From Bog-950 sp046329515 (lineage in GTDB: Bacteria > Bacteroidota > Bacteroidia > Chitinophagales > LD1): 64,000 bases of DNA. The notes below the pieces were generated by a model. The model saw only the letters and a list, made by a program, of their open reading frames with translations, did no database searches and was not told the DNA's origin. The DNA lies in the NCBI GenBank assembly GCA_046329515.1, contig JAXLUM010000001.1:930001-994000 (forward strand), in the 5' to 3' direction. The translations under genes and the position numbers were made by a program. Within the stretch, counting starts at the first letter, position 1; each line of letters begins with the position of its first letter. Positions 45,344 through 55,089 of this stretch are shown piece by piece.

Positions 45344-46582
45344 ATGGCGCAGGCTATTTTGTGGTTAATTGTTGGCTTTATTGTTTTTGAATTTGTATTG
45401 GAAAAGGTTTTAAGCTATTTGAACCTGCAAACCTGGGATAGGCCGTTGCCTGCTGAAGTTAAAGACCTGTACGATGCCGAGAAATACCGGCAGGCGCGCG
45501 AGTATGCCAAAACCAATTTCAGTTTTGATTTGATTTCAAGCACCTTTTCATTACTTGTTTCCGTAAGCTTTTTAATATTCGGCGGCTTTGCATGGGTTGA
45601 TTCTTTTGCCCGCTCTTATTCATCCAATCCAATAGTTATAGGACTTCTGTTTTTTGGTGTGCTGGGTTTGGCTTCATCCATAATTTCATTGCCCTTTGGT
45701 ATTTACCACACCTTTGTAATTGAACAGAAGTTTGGCTTTAATAAAACAACGGCCGGTACTTTTATTATGGATAAAATTAAAGGGCTGTTACTGGGTGTTG
45801 TAATAGGTGGAGGATTGTTGGCATTGCTGATTTACCTGTATGGTTTGTTAGGAGATAAATTTTGGCTGGCAGCCTGGGGTGTTGTGGCGGCTTTTTCTGT
45901 TTTTATAGCCATGTTTTATACCAGTATTTTACTGCCCATATTTAATAAGCTAACTCCTTTAGAGGATGGCGAACTTCGCCGCTCTATAGAAGCCTTTGCC
46001 GGCAAGGTAGCCTTTCCTTTAACCAATATAATGGTGTTGGACGGCAGCAGAAGGAGCAGCAAAGCCAATGCGTTCTTTAGCGGATTGGGCAGCCGTAAAA
46101 GCATAGTAATGTACGATAACTTAATTAAGGATTTAAATACTGAAGAGATTACGGCAGTGCTGGCACATGAAGTTGGGCACTATAAAAAGAAACACATACT
46201 ACAGAGCATGGTAATTTCGGTTACGCAAATGGGTATTATGTTCTTTCTGTTTGGTTTGTTAGCCGCAAGCCCCTGGATGGCGGAAGTGTTAGGGGCTAAG
46301 GAAAACAGTTTTCATTTATCGCTGGTAACTTTTAGCATGTTGTACTCACCGGTTTCGCAAATTATAGGGCTGCTTATGAATTTGTTCAGCCGTAAAAATG
46401 AGTATGAGGCGGACGCTTACGCGAAAGAAACGTATGCCGCAGAGCCATTAATTACTGCGTTGAAAAAGCTGTCAATCAACCACCTTAGTAATTTGCAGCC
46501 TCACCCTGCTTATGTCTTCTTCAATTACTCTCACCCCACTTTACTGCAACGAATAACTAACCTGCGAAATTCGCAGGCTTAA
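45344..46582 (+). CDS. M48-family (Ste24/CAAX-like) membrane metalloprotease
   Basis: A 412-residue integral membrane zinc protease with several N-terminal membrane spans. The zinc motif is His275-Glu-Val-Gly-His279, with the third ligand Glu355 in NEYEADAYA. N-terminal peptidase_M48_N features (FGFNKTTAGTFIMDKIKG) match bacterial Ste24 homologues. It may remove damaged membrane proteins; there is no prenylation substrate to assume in bacteria. The last codons form a CCTGCG/CGCAGG hairpin (46561-46577). The phosphoesterase gene follows 15 bp later. Confidence 0.92.
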   Translation: MAQAILWLIVGFIVFEFVLEKVLSYLNLQTWDRPLPAEVKDLYDAEKYRQAREYAKTNFSFDLISSTFSLLVSVSFLIFGGFAWVDSFARSYSSNPIVIGLLFFGVLGLASSIISLPFGIYHTFVIEQKFGFNKTTAGTFIMDKIKGLLLGVVIGGGLLALLIYLYGLLGDKFWLAAWGVVAAFSVFIAMFYTSILLPIFNKLTPLEDGELRRSIEAFAGKVAFPLTNIMVLDGSRRSSKANAFFSGLGSRKSIVMYDNLIKDLNTEEITAVLAHEVGHYKKKHILQSMVISVTQMGIMFFLFGLLAASPWMAEVLGAKENSFHLSLVTFSMLYSPVSQIIGLLMNLFSRKNEYEADAYAKETYAAEPLITALKKLSINHLSNLQPHPAYVFFNYSHPTLLQRITNLRNSQA

Positions 46583-46597
46583 GTTACCTTTGGGTAT

Positions 46598-47530
46598 ATG
46601 AGATTTTCTATCCCCTTTCTGTTACTGTTGATTTCATCGTGCGCTAAACTACCTGTTGATGTTTATCTTGACTCGCATTCAGTTCACATACCTGCTGATT
46701 CGGTAACTTTTGCGGTAATAGGCGACTATGGTACGGGCGAAGCACCTGAGGCGCAGGTGGCAGATATGGTTAAAAGCTGGAATCCGGAATTTATTGTTAC
46801 GGTAGGAGATAACAACTACCCCTTGGGCAGCAACGGTACCATTCAACATAATATTGGTGATTATTATGGCGACTTTATTTACAACCCCGATGCCCCTCAA
46901 AACATGCGTTGCACCGGCCGGGCCAATGATGAAAAACTAAACCGGTTTTTCCCCGCCCCCGGCAATCACGATAACTATGCGGTGCCGGCCCTGCAGCCTT
47001 ATATAGATTACTTTACCCTGCCCGGAGATGAGCGCAACTACGAATTTAGCTGGGGGCCGGTTCAGTTCTTTTCTATCAATACAAAGGTTAACGGCGATAT
47101 CTCCTGTTGCGAATCAGTTGAATCAAAGTGGCTGGCCAATACCATTGCTACAACAAATTACCCTTTTCGCTTTGTTTACTTCCATCATCCCCCGTATTCC
47201 GTTAGCCAGCACGGCAGCAGTACCGCCATGCGCTGGCCATTTGAAGCAATGGGTGTAGATGTTGTTTTGGGAGGTCATGAACATGTATATGAACGTATTA
47301 ACCCGGTGGGCAACAATAAAACGGTTTACCTGGTTTGCGGCAATAGCGGTAGAAGTGAACTTTACTCCTGTAATGCTAATCCGCTGGACCCTAATGCCTA
47401 TAATGTAATTTGTGATAACCAGCATTATGGCGCCCTAAAGGTTAGGGCTACCTCTACAAGGGTTATAATAGAGTACTTTACCACGGCCGACCAGGTTAAC
47501 CCTCTTGATGTTTTCGTTATTCAAAAGTAA
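46598..47530 (+). CDS. Calcineurin-like metallophosphoesterase lipoprotein
   Basis: A 310-residue protein. Lipobox LISSC (Cys15) gives a lipid-anchored protein. Metal-binding motifs of the calcineurin-like superfamily are complete: GDYG (Asp43), GDNNY (Asp71-Asn72), GNHDN (122-126), HHPPYS and GGHEHVYER near the C-terminus, the order of purple acid phosphatase-like enzymes. It would hydrolyse phosphomonoesters or diesters at the cell surface or in the periplasm. A TACCTTTG -7-like element lies at 46585-46592. It is 2 bp from the following gene, so translational coupling is likely. Confidence 0.9.
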   Translation: MRFSIPFLLLLISSCAKLPVDVYLDSHSVHIPADSVTFAVIGDYGTGEAPEAQVADMVKSWNPEFIVTVGDNNYPLGSNGTIQHNIGDYYGDFIYNPDAPQNMRCTGRANDEKLNRFFPAPGNHDNYAVPALQPYIDYFTLPGDERNYEFSWGPVQFFSINTKVNGDISCCESVESKWLANTIATTNYPFRFVYFHHPPYSVSQHGSSTAMRWPFEAMGVDVVLGGHEHVYERINPVGNNKTVYLVCGNSGRSELYSCNANPLDPNAYNVICDNQHYGALKVRATSTRVIIEYFTTADQVNPLDVFVIQK

Positions 47531-47532
47531 GT

Positions 47533-47823
47533 ATGCTTATAAATGCCTCTATTCAGGTAGTACCAATAACTGAGGAAAGCAAGGCTTTACCTGTTATTGA
47601 CGGTGCCATTGCGTTGATACAACAAAGCGGCTTGAAATACGCTGTTGGGGCGTTTGCTACCGATATTGAGGGGGAGTATGAGGAGGTGCAAGCCCTGCTG
47701 CGTAAAGTGGAAGATTATTGCTACGCCAAAACCGATTGCCCGGTTCTGGTTTATACCAAGGTACACCTGCAGGCAGGGGTAGATGTTACTATAGCCGGCA
47801 AGGTGGGTAAATTCCGTCGATAG
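47533..47823 (+). CDS. MTH1187-family thiamine-binding-like protein
   Basis: A 96-residue small ferredoxin-fold protein (MLINASIQVVPI, then PVIDGAIALIQQSGLKYAVGAFATDIEGEYEEV). This MTH1187/YkoF-like family includes proteins that bind thiamine or related compounds. It starts 2 bp after the phosphoesterase stop, so the two genes are probably co-transcribed. Direct thiamine binding is not proven by sequence. Confidence 0.82.
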   Translation: MLINASIQVVPITEESKALPVIDGAIALIQQSGLKYAVGAFATDIEGEYEEVQALLRKVEDYCYAKTDCPVLVYTKVHLQAGVDVTIAGKVGKFRR

Positions 47824-47831
47824 AGATTTCT

Positions 47832-47858
47832 TTGCTGGCACGGTTTTTATTACTTTTG
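47832..47858 (+). promoter_or_regulatory. Promoter for infC
   Basis: TTG at 47832-47834 and TACTTTTG at 47851-47858 with 16 nt between, slightly shorter than the usual spacing. It begins 9 nt after the preceding stop codon and is 28 nt upstream of the infC start. Confidence 0.45.
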
Positions 47859-47886
47859 CTGTAATTAAATAATTAAACAAGCACAT

Positions 47887-48456
47887 TTGGCAACAAATCC
47901 ACGTCCCTTTAATCCCCGGTTCGGGAGAGCTCCTTTCAAAAAAGAACCAGAACACAAGATCAACGAATTTATTAAGCACCTTGAGGTGCGTTTAGTAGGT
48001 GAGAACGTTACCCCCGGTGTGTACCCAATTAAAAAGGCGTACGACATGGCTATTGAACAGGGTTTGGACCTTGTTGAAATTTCTCCGGGCGCCAATCCGC
48101 CTGTATGCCGCATAGTGGATTACAACAAATTCCTTTACGAGAAGAAGAAGAAAGAAAAAGAGATAAAGGCGCATGCAAAAAAGGTGGAGGTAAAAGAAAT
48201 ACGCTTTACCCCGAATACCGATGAGCATGATGTGGAGTTTAAATCGAAACACGCTGAAGCCTTTTTGAAAGAAGGCAACAAGGTGCGCACGTATGTTATG
48301 TTCCGCGGCCGCGCTATAGTATTTAAGGAAAGAGGAGAATTGCTATTACTGCAATTTGCCGATAAGCTTAAAGATATTGCAACGGTAGAACAACTGCCAA
48401 CACTGGAAGGTAAGCGTATGTTTATGACGCTGGCACCAAAAGCGAAAAAGAAGTAA
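47887..48456 (+). CDS. infC: Translation initiation factor IF-3
   Basis: A 189-residue protein that binds the 30S subunit, prevents premature 50S joining and checks start codons. It has the N-domain (INEFIKHLEVRLVGENVTPGVYPIKKAYDMAIEQGLDLVEISPGANPPVCRIVDYNKFLYE), a Lys/Glu-rich linker and the C-domain (EIRFTPNTDEHDVEFKSKHAEAFLKEGNKVRTYVMFRGR). The start codon is TTG (47887-47889), followed by GCA ACA AAT. A non-AUG start on infC is a known device for self-control by IF-3. In many bacteria rpmI and rplT follow directly; here a 6.5-kb gene intervenes. Confidence 0.95.
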   Translation: MATNPRPFNPRFGRAPFKKEPEHKINEFIKHLEVRLVGENVTPGVYPIKKAYDMAIEQGLDLVEISPGANPPVCRIVDYNKFLYEKKKKEKEIKAHAKKVEVKEIRFTPNTDEHDVEFKSKHAEAFLKEGNKVRTYVMFRGRAIVFKERGELLLLQFADKLKDIATVEQLPTLEGKRMFMTLAPKAKKK

Positions 48457-48478
48457 TTGCTACTTAATGATATTGAAA

Positions 48479-48530
48479 TGCCGCCTTTTGTAGGGCGGCA
48501 TTTTGTTTTATATGCCGCCCTACAAAAGGC
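48479..48530. terminator. Nested inverted repeats / terminator after infC
   Basis: A 7-bp hairpin (48479-48485 with 48494-48500) ends in TTTTGTTTTA and can act as the infC terminator. A larger perfect 19-bp stem also exists: 48483-48501 pairs with 48512-48530 around a 10-base loop. The two structures are mutually exclusive. The large one marks the junction between infC and the inserted giant gene. Confidence 0.75.
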
Positions 48531-48603
48531 CCCTCCTTTTTAACATTCCCCATTCTTTATTAGTTGAAAATGAGTGTATTTTCACATATACCAATCCTAA
48601 CCT

Positions 48604-51600
48604 ATGAAACACTTATCCCTTGTAAGCCTGTTGTGCTTTACGGTTATCTATGGCTTTTCCCAAACCGAACTTTCTACACCCCTTATAGCAAAAACCGGGG
48701 CCTTTGCTGAAAACCTTGGCCAGGTGGTTGACCAGGAAGGTAAGCCTGTTTCAGGTGTATTAGCAAAAGGAGGTGTGCCCGGTCTTGACATATACCTTAC
48801 CGAAAGCGGTGTTACTTACGTGTTGTTGCAATACGAAGAAGATTTATCTGCTGAAGAACATCCTGTGTATGTTACGGCTAACAAAAAGTTTAAGGTGCAT
48901 TACAGCCGGGTAGATGTTGAACTGAAAGGTGCGGCATTAAGTAAAGGGCAACTGGAATTCAGTAAAGCCGAAAGTTACCAAACGGGCTACTATTACGGAA
49001 GCGGGCAATACCCCGCAGTGGCTATGTACAAAGAAGTTAAGGTAAAGAATGTTTACCCCGGTATTGATTGGGTATGGAAGATTAATGATAATGGAAAGGC
49101 AGAGTATGATTTTGTGGTGCACCCCGGTGCTAACAGCAACAGCATACAGATGCAATACCGATATGCCGACCTTAAGGCAAAGGATAATGAACTGTTTATA
49201 TCATCAAGAAATGGAACTATACGCGAAGGAGATTTGCAGGCAAGCGCAGACCATAAAAAGGTAAGTGCAACTTACAATTTACAGCCGGAGCAAAAGCAGG
49301 TGAGTTTTACCATTGGCAATTACGACCAGAGTAAGGATTTGATTATTGACCCGCCTTTATCGCTTTTATGGAGCGCACAATTCGGCGGCACATTTGCCGA
49401 TGGGCTGCGCGGTGTAGCTACTGATACACTTGGTAATGCTTACCTGGTAGGTTATTCCACTTCTGTAAACTTTCCGTTTTTAAACCCCGGCAGTAATGGT
49501 TATTGCGATAGCACTTTTAATGGTAATACCGATGTTATAATTTTGAAAGTATCACCAACCCAAACCCTGTTATGGGCCACTTACATGGGAGGTGCGGGCA
49601 ATGATTTTGCTAATAGTGTTTTCGTTACTAAAAACGGCAGGATATTTATTGCCGGCGGCGCGCAGGCGGGTTTCCCCAATGCCTACAGTTTTGGCTCTTA
49701 TCTTGGTAATCCGGCCGTGGGGCAGGATGTTTTTATATCGTTATTCAGCCCGGGTTTAAGTTTGCAGTGGAGCACTTTTTACGGTGGCAGTGGTACCGAT
49801 GAAGCGCTTAAAATATTTTATGATGAAGTACAGGGTCGCTTATGGCTAACCGGTTATACCAATTCAGGAACTTCATTTCCCATAAAAAACCAAGGGACAT
49901 TTACCAAGCTGCCGAAGAACGGTTACGACAATCCCTTTCTGCTTGAATTTTTAACCAATGGTGCCAACTCGTTAATTTGGGCTACCGGTTTTCCGGATAC
50001 CGCTAATGCTTATGGTACCTCCCTGGCCGGTAGCGGCACCCACTTTGCTATAACAGGCTTCAGCAGCAGCCCTAAGCTTAACTACTTTGGTGGTAACCCT
50101 GCATACTTAAATAACAATGGTGGGGTTGATGGCTTTGTCCTTCATTTCAATGTATCGGGTCAGCCGCAGTTTGAACGTTTTTTTGGTGGTTCGGGTAACG
50201 ACTATATTACTGATATTACAATAGCACCTAATAACAGTTATTTTATTACGGGTCGTACCAATTCCAATAATTTTCCGCTGCAGCATTTAGGCAATGCGCA
50301 GTACTATCAACCAACCTTAGCGGGTAGCTACGATGCATTTATCAGCAAGTTTGAATCGGATACGGTTGTAAAATGGAGCACCTATTATGGCGGTACGGAT
50401 ATGGATGCCGGAACAGGTATTGCTACCGATAATAACGGCAGTGCGTTGATGACAGGCTTTACTTTCTCCAATAACTTTCCCGTGGATAGTCCCTCAAACG
50501 GAGGATACTACCAAGGAGTAAACAAAGGAGCCAGCGATGGTTTTATTGCCACCTTTACTGAACACGGCTTACGCACTTACAGTACCTATAAAGGCGATAG
50601 TTGTTATGAGTACCCTGCCGATATAGCCGCTTCACCGGCAGGAAATTTTTATGTGTGTGGTGAAGGATTTTTTGCCTGTAATAAAAGCATACCCGATAGC
50701 GTTAGCCAGTTTAGCAGCAGCAATGGCTTTTGCTGGAATTTTGACGGCGCGCCGGTGAATTGCCTTCCTGTTAGCGCTTCAGGTATATTAAATCCTTGCC
50801 CTGCTACTAATAATGGCGAGGCAGTGGTTCATTACAGCGGAGGAATACCACCATACAGCATTACATGGGGTAATGCGGAAACTACTGACACAGCATTTAG
50901 CCTTTACCCCGGAATAAATTACGTGCTGGTTTCTGATAGTGTAGGCTGTTCAGGCGAGGCAAACGTAGCCATGAACCCTCTCTCTTTCCATTACAGCAGC
51001 GTTGCCGGCGATTGTTATAACAACGGATCGGCGGCGGTAGTTAACCCCAATGGCAATGCGCCTTACAGCTATAACTGGTCCAACGGTTTACCGAATCAAA
51101 GCCAGATTGTTGCAGCACCGGGGGCCTACACCGTTACGCTAACTGACAGCCGCAACTGCACGGCCTCGGGCTTTGCCTATATAAACAGCAATAATGTTGT
51201 TGATACAGTTATTAATGTTTTACGCGACCCCGGCTGCGGACTCAATAACGGCATTCTGACGGCTTTAAATAATGGCTTACCTGTAATAGTGGAGTGGTAC
51301 GACAGCAACAATAATTTGATAGCTATTGATGATACCCTGCGCAACCTTGGGCCGGGCACATATCACATCAATGCGGATAAGTGCATCAGTAGCCAAATTA
51401 TCACAGTTAGTGTTGAACTTACTGACCCCGGAATTATAGAAAACTTATCTGCTGATATACCGGCGGTGGTAGCAGGCTGCCAGAATAGTGTGCCACTAAC
51501 GGCTTATTTAAATTCTTCAAACTATTTCCCCTGCTATTTTGAGTGGAGCACCGGGCAAATTGATATTGCTTACGATTTTCAGGATGCCTTATATATAAGC

Positions 51601-54600
51601 AGCCTTGGTAACTATTCAGTTACTATTACTGATGGTGTTGGCTGCACAGCTACAGCCACCGTTGAAATTACAACCCAGGATTATATAGATACAGCTTACA
51701 CTTATGTTACTCAACCAACTTGCTATAACACACATGACGGCATTATAAATGTACAAGCCTTTGATCTTTCAGAAAGCGGTGACCTTCAGTATTACTGGAG
51801 CGGACCGGGAGTGTATGGTGAAACCACAGCGGACATTGGTAATTTGGGCCCCGGAACGTATACCCTTATTGTCAGCAGCCTGTATAGTGGATGTGAACAC
51901 CAGTATGAATTTCAAATTGCCCCGCCGGGAAGCTCGGATATATCCATCGTTTCGGCACCTGTGGGTTGCGGGCCTAACAGCGGTTATGCTGAAGTAACCA
52001 ACTGGGGGGCCGGTGGATGGGTGCCCATTGCCTGGTACGATGGGGCTAATAACTATCTATCCGACTCAATAGCCATTACTAACCTGTTCCCCGATACTTA
52101 TTATGTGGTGGTAGATAATGTTTACACTACCTGCGTGGTAATAGGGCAGGAGCCTGATGAAGTGCATGTTGATATAGATTCTGTAGGATACATCTGTACG
52201 CAGGGCCTGAATTTGCATGCGGAAGTGTATAACGGCACGGCGCCTTATGATTATACCTGGGGGCAGTTTTACTGGAACAATGCCGCTGACCTTACTGCAA
52301 ACTTTAGCGGCCCTTATACCGTTACCGTAACCGATTACCTGGGCTGTATTGTGAGCGCCAGCGCTAACTATGGTTATCATCAGCCGTTCACGCTTTCTTA
52401 CACTACCCAGGCACGTTGTAATTCCGATTCAACAGATATTACAGTAACACCTCACGGAGGCTATCCGCCTTATAGCGGGGCAGTTGGAACGCACACATAT
52501 GGAGCCGGCTCGGCTGATGTGATAATTTACGATAGCCAGGGCTGCATGCTGCATTATGTAATAAGCGTTTCCCATCACAATTACCTGCATGTAACCTACA
52601 CCTACTCGCCGCCGGCTTGTAACACCGCCGGTAGCATAACTATTTCCGCAACGGGTGGCACTGCCCCTTATAGCGGCACAGGCACCTTTGCGTTAAATAC
52701 AGGTTTTAGCGCTTACCCTGTAAGTGATGCTGCAGGTTGTAGGGATACGGTTAAACTTAATATGCCGCTGGGTGCCATTACGCTTAACTATACTGTTGAT
52801 GAACATTGGTGCACTGACCACAAAGCTACGGTAACATTAACACCATCCGGCGGAGCGGCGCCTTACAGCGGAGATACGGGACAAATTCAATTACCTGCGG
52901 GTAACTATAACTTTTTAGTTACGGATAACAATGGTTGCGCAGGCAGTGCAACACTAACATTAAGCGAACCACCAGCGTTGAATGCGAATTATACCGCAAG
53001 TAATATTCTGTGTTATGGTGGCAACAGCACTATTGCAATAACGGCAACGGGCGGTACAACGCCTTATGGAGGAGGCATAGGAACACACATTGCACCAGCC
53101 GGAAACTATACTTATGTGGTAACGGATAATGCAGGTTGCACCGATACATTAGCAGTTTCTGTAACGCAACCGGCGCAATTGGATTTGACCGCCACAGCAA
53201 CTGATGCGGGCTGCTATGGCACCCAAGGTACAGTTAGCTTAAATACTTCGGGTGGCACCTCTCCATATACCTACCCTAACGGGCAAGGAGGAGCGTTGTA
53301 TGCGGGCGCTTATACGTTTACGGTAAGTGATAATAATGGTTGTGCGGATACTGTACACGCCACAATTAATCAACCTAATGAACTACAAGCGGCTTATACG
53401 GCCACACCAATTTTGTGTAACGGGTTAACTACTACTATTGCTATTACAGCAAGCGGGGGAACAACGCCTTACGGCGGAGCTATAGGCACACACATTGCTC
53501 CGGCAGGTAGTTACACGTATGTTGTTACTGATGATGCAGGCTGTACTGATACATTAGCAGTTTCTGTAACACAACCTGCGCAATTGGATTTGACGGCCAC
53601 TGTAACAGATGCAAACTGCTACGGTACCCAAGGTGCAGTTAGCTTAAATATTTCGGGCGGCACCTCTCCTTATACATACCCTAACGGGCAAGGGGGTGCG
53701 TTGTATGCGGGCGCTTATACGTTTACCGTAAGCGATAATAATGGTTGTGTAGATACAGTTCACGCTACAGTTAATCAGCCTACTGAACTACAAGCGGCTT
53801 ATACGGCAACCTCCATATTGTGTAATGGTTCTACTTCAACTGTTGCAATTACCGCAACAGGCGGCACTTCGCCTTATAGCGGCGATATAGGAAACCACCT
53901 GGAATTTGCAGGTAACTATACCTATATAGTTACAGATGATGTCGGTTGTTCTGATACCTTGCAGGCTAACCTTATCCAACCTGCAGCGCTTAACATTAAC
54001 GCTTCCGTGGTTAACGCTGTTTGTTATGGAGCACAGGGTGAAGTAACCGTTAGCGCCACCGGAGGAACAGGCTCATATACCTACCCTAACGGGCAAGGAG
54101 GCTTGGTATATGCCGGTGCCTACAATTATATTGTAAGTGATGCTAATGGTTGTGGTGATAGTATTTATGTAGTGGTAACCCAGCCAACTGAATTAGTGGC
54201 CAATTACACAGCTAACTCCATACTTTGCAATGGAGGAACAACTACAATTACCGTTGCGGCCACAGGCGGTACGGCGGGGTATAGCGGCGATGCCGGAACC
54301 CACGTGGTACTTGCGGGTTCCTATACGTACATAGTTAACGACCAGGCAGGATGTTCCGATACTGTTACTGCTGTTATAACTGAGCCTTCGCCACTTGGTT
54401 TTAGCGCGCAAGCCCAGGGGCCATTTAACTGTAATGCGGTTTCAGTGCCCGTAACTGTAACTGCTTTTGGCGGTTCGGCCCCTTATAGCAACAGCGGCAA
54501 CTTTACCATTTCTACGGATAGCATTTATAACTGGCAGGTAACCGATAACAACGGATGTGAGGCTGACAGCAACTTTAGTGTGGTGTTGCCTTCTTTAAAT

Positions 54601-55089
54601 GTTAGTATACAAGGTGCACCTGATACTGTTTGCCGTAACAGCGATGTGCATTTAAATGCCAGCGGCAACTACATATCGGTGTGGAACGGCAACGTTACGG
54701 ACTCGGTATTTAACCTCAGCAATTTGCAAAACAACACGGTGGTTACTTTAACGGCTTACGCCGCAAATTCTGTTTGCCGTGTTACCGATACGGTTTCTAT
54801 TACTGTGGTTACCTGTGTGGGAGTGCCGGAATTGGTTGAGGAAAATACAATAAAGGTTTATCCTAACCCGGCCAACGAAGTAGTGCACCTGGTTTCGGAG
54901 AGTGCGTTGAACGCCCCTGCAATTATCAGCGTTTTTGCGGCTGACGGTAAACTGGTGGCCGAACAATACATGAACACGGGCGACAAAGCCAGCGACATAG
55001 CCTGCGATAAGCTGGCTGCAGGCAGCTACATTATAGATTTTGCTACACAGGGTAAGCATACGCATTACCGGGTAATAGTGCAGCGGTAA
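48604..55089 (+). CDS. Giant secreted propeller/SprB-repeat protein with T9SS type A sorting domain
   Basis: A 2161-residue protein. Signal peptide (1-19), then an N-terminal domain (~20-245; FAENLGQVVDQEGKPV...GVTYVLLQ) found before propellers in such proteins, a propeller of seven WSTxxGGxxxD-type repeats (~255-710), a long stalk of SprB-like repeats (~715-1980), and a type A sorting domain (from ~2083, IKVYPNPANEVVHLVS, ending RVIVQR). Within the stalk, residues ~1459-1930 repeat with a 135-residue period. It would be exported by T9SS and attached to the surface as an adhesin. It lies between infC and rpmI and is far longer than its neighbours, so the region looks like an insertion into a ribosomal operon. 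Confidence 0.88.
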   Translation: MKHLSLVSLLCFTVIYGFSQTELSTPLIAKTGAFAENLGQVVDQEGKPVSGVLAKGGVPGLDIYLTESGVTYVLLQYEEDLSAEEHPVYVTANKKFKVHYSRVDVELKGAALSKGQLEFSKAESYQTGYYYGSGQYPAVAMYKEVKVKNVYPGIDWVWKINDNGKAEYDFVVHPGANSNSIQMQYRYADLKAKDNELFISSRNGTIREGDLQASADHKKVSATYNLQPEQKQVSFTIGNYDQSKDLIIDPPLSLLWSAQFGGTFADGLRGVATDTLGNAYLVGYSTSVNFPFLNPGSNGYCDSTFNGNTDVIILKVSPTQTLLWATYMGGAGNDFANSVFVTKNGRIFIAGGAQAGFPNAYSFGSYLGNPAVGQDVFISLFSPGLSLQWSTFYGGSGTDEALKIFYDEVQGRLWLTGYTNSGTSFPIKNQGTFTKLPKNGYDNPFLLEFLTNGANSLIWATGFPDTANAYGTSLAGSGTHFAITGFSSSPKLNYFGGNPAYLNNNGGVDGFVLHFNVSGQPQFERFFGGSGNDYITDITIAPNNSYFITGRTNSNNFPLQHLGNAQYYQPTLAGSYDAFISKFESDTVVKWSTYYGGTDMDAGTGIATDNNGSALMTGFTFSNNFPVDSPSNGGYYQGVNKGASDGFIATFTEHGLRTYSTYKGDSCYEYPADIAASPAGNFYVCGEGFFACNKSIPDSVSQFSSSNGFCWNFDGAPVNCLPVSASGILNPCPATNNGEAVVHYSGGIPPYSITWGNAETTDTAFSLYPGINYVLVSDSVGCSGEANVAMNPLSFHYSSVAGDCYNNGSAAVVNPNGNAPYSYNWSNGLPNQSQIVAAPGAYTVTLTDSRNCTASGFAYINSNNVVDTVINVLRDPGCGLNNGILTALNNGLPVIVEWYDSNNNLIAIDDTLRNLGPGTYHINADKCISSQIITVSVELTDPGIIENLSADIPAVVAGCQNSVPLTAYLNSSNYFPCYFEWSTGQIDIAYDFQDALYISSLGNYSVTITDGVGCTATATVEITTQDYIDTAYTYVTQPTCYNTHDGIINVQAFDLSESGDLQYYWSGPGVYGETTADIGNLGPGTYTLIVSSLYSGCEHQYEFQIAPPGSSDISIVSAPVGCGPNSGYAEVTNWGAGGWVPIAWYDGANNYLSDSIAITNLFPDTYYVVVDNVYTTCVVIGQEPDEVHVDIDSVGYICTQGLNLHAEVYNGTAPYDYTWGQFYWNNAADLTANFSGPYTVTVTDYLGCIVSASANYGYHQPFTLSYTTQARCNSDSTDITVTPHGGYPPYSGAVGTHTYGAGSADVIIYDSQGCMLHYVISVSHHNYLHVTYTYSPPACNTAGSITISATGGTAPYSGTGTFALNTGFSAYPVSDAAGCRDTVKLNMPLGAITLNYTVDEHWCTDHKATVTLTPSGGAAPYSGDTGQIQLPAGNYNFLVTDNNGCAGSATLTLSEPPALNANYTASNILCYGGNSTIAITATGGTTPYGGGIGTHIAPAGNYTYVVTDNAGCTDTLAVSVTQPAQLDLTATATDAGCYGTQGTVSLNTSGGTSPYTYPNGQGGALYAGAYTFTVSDNNGCADTVHATINQPNELQAAYTATPILCNGLTTTIAITASGGTTPYGGAIGTHIAPAGSYTYVVTDDAGCTDTLAVSVTQPAQLDLTATVTDANCYGTQGAVSLNISGGTSPYTYPNGQGGALYAGAYTFTVSDNNGCVDTVHATVNQPTELQAAYTATSILCNGSTSTVAITATGGTSPYSGDIGNHLEFAGNYTYIVTDDVGCSDTLQANLIQPAALNINASVVNAVCYGAQGEVTVSATGGTGSYTYPNGQGGLVYAGAYNYIVSDANGCGDSIYVVVTQPTELVANYTANSILCNGGTTTITVAATGGTAGYSGDAGTHVVLAGSYTYIVNDQAGCSDTVTAVITEPSPLGFSAQAQGPFNCNAVSVPVTVTAFGGSAPYSNSGNFTISTDSIYNWQVTDNNGCEADSNFSVVLPSLNVSIQGAPDTVCRNSDVHLNASGNYISVWNGNVTDSVFNLSNLQNNTVVTLTAYAANSVCRVTDTVSITVVTCVGVPELVEENTIKVYPNPANEVVHLVSESALNAPAIISVFAADGKLVAEQYMNTGDKASDIACDKLAAGSYIIDFATQGKHTHYRVIVQR
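52978..54395 (+). repeat. Tandem 405-bp coding repeats in the giant protein's stalk
   Basis: The phase-equivalent codon L(N/Q/V)A(N/A)YTA recurs at 52978, 53383, 53788 and 54193, an exact 405-bp (135-residue) spacing three times, with a half copy at the end. Each unit contains an ILCxGG...VTDxxGC half and a YPNGQGG...VSDxNGC half. Units 1 and 2 are nearly identical at nucleotide level in long stretches, pointing to recent duplication or recombination. Confidence 0.85.

Noticed and set aside
52978..54395. Possible CRISPR array or phage tail repeats in the regularly spaced region
   Set aside because: The 405-bp units are in-frame coding repeats with divergent copies and no short identical repeats separated by unique spacers; no cas genes are near.
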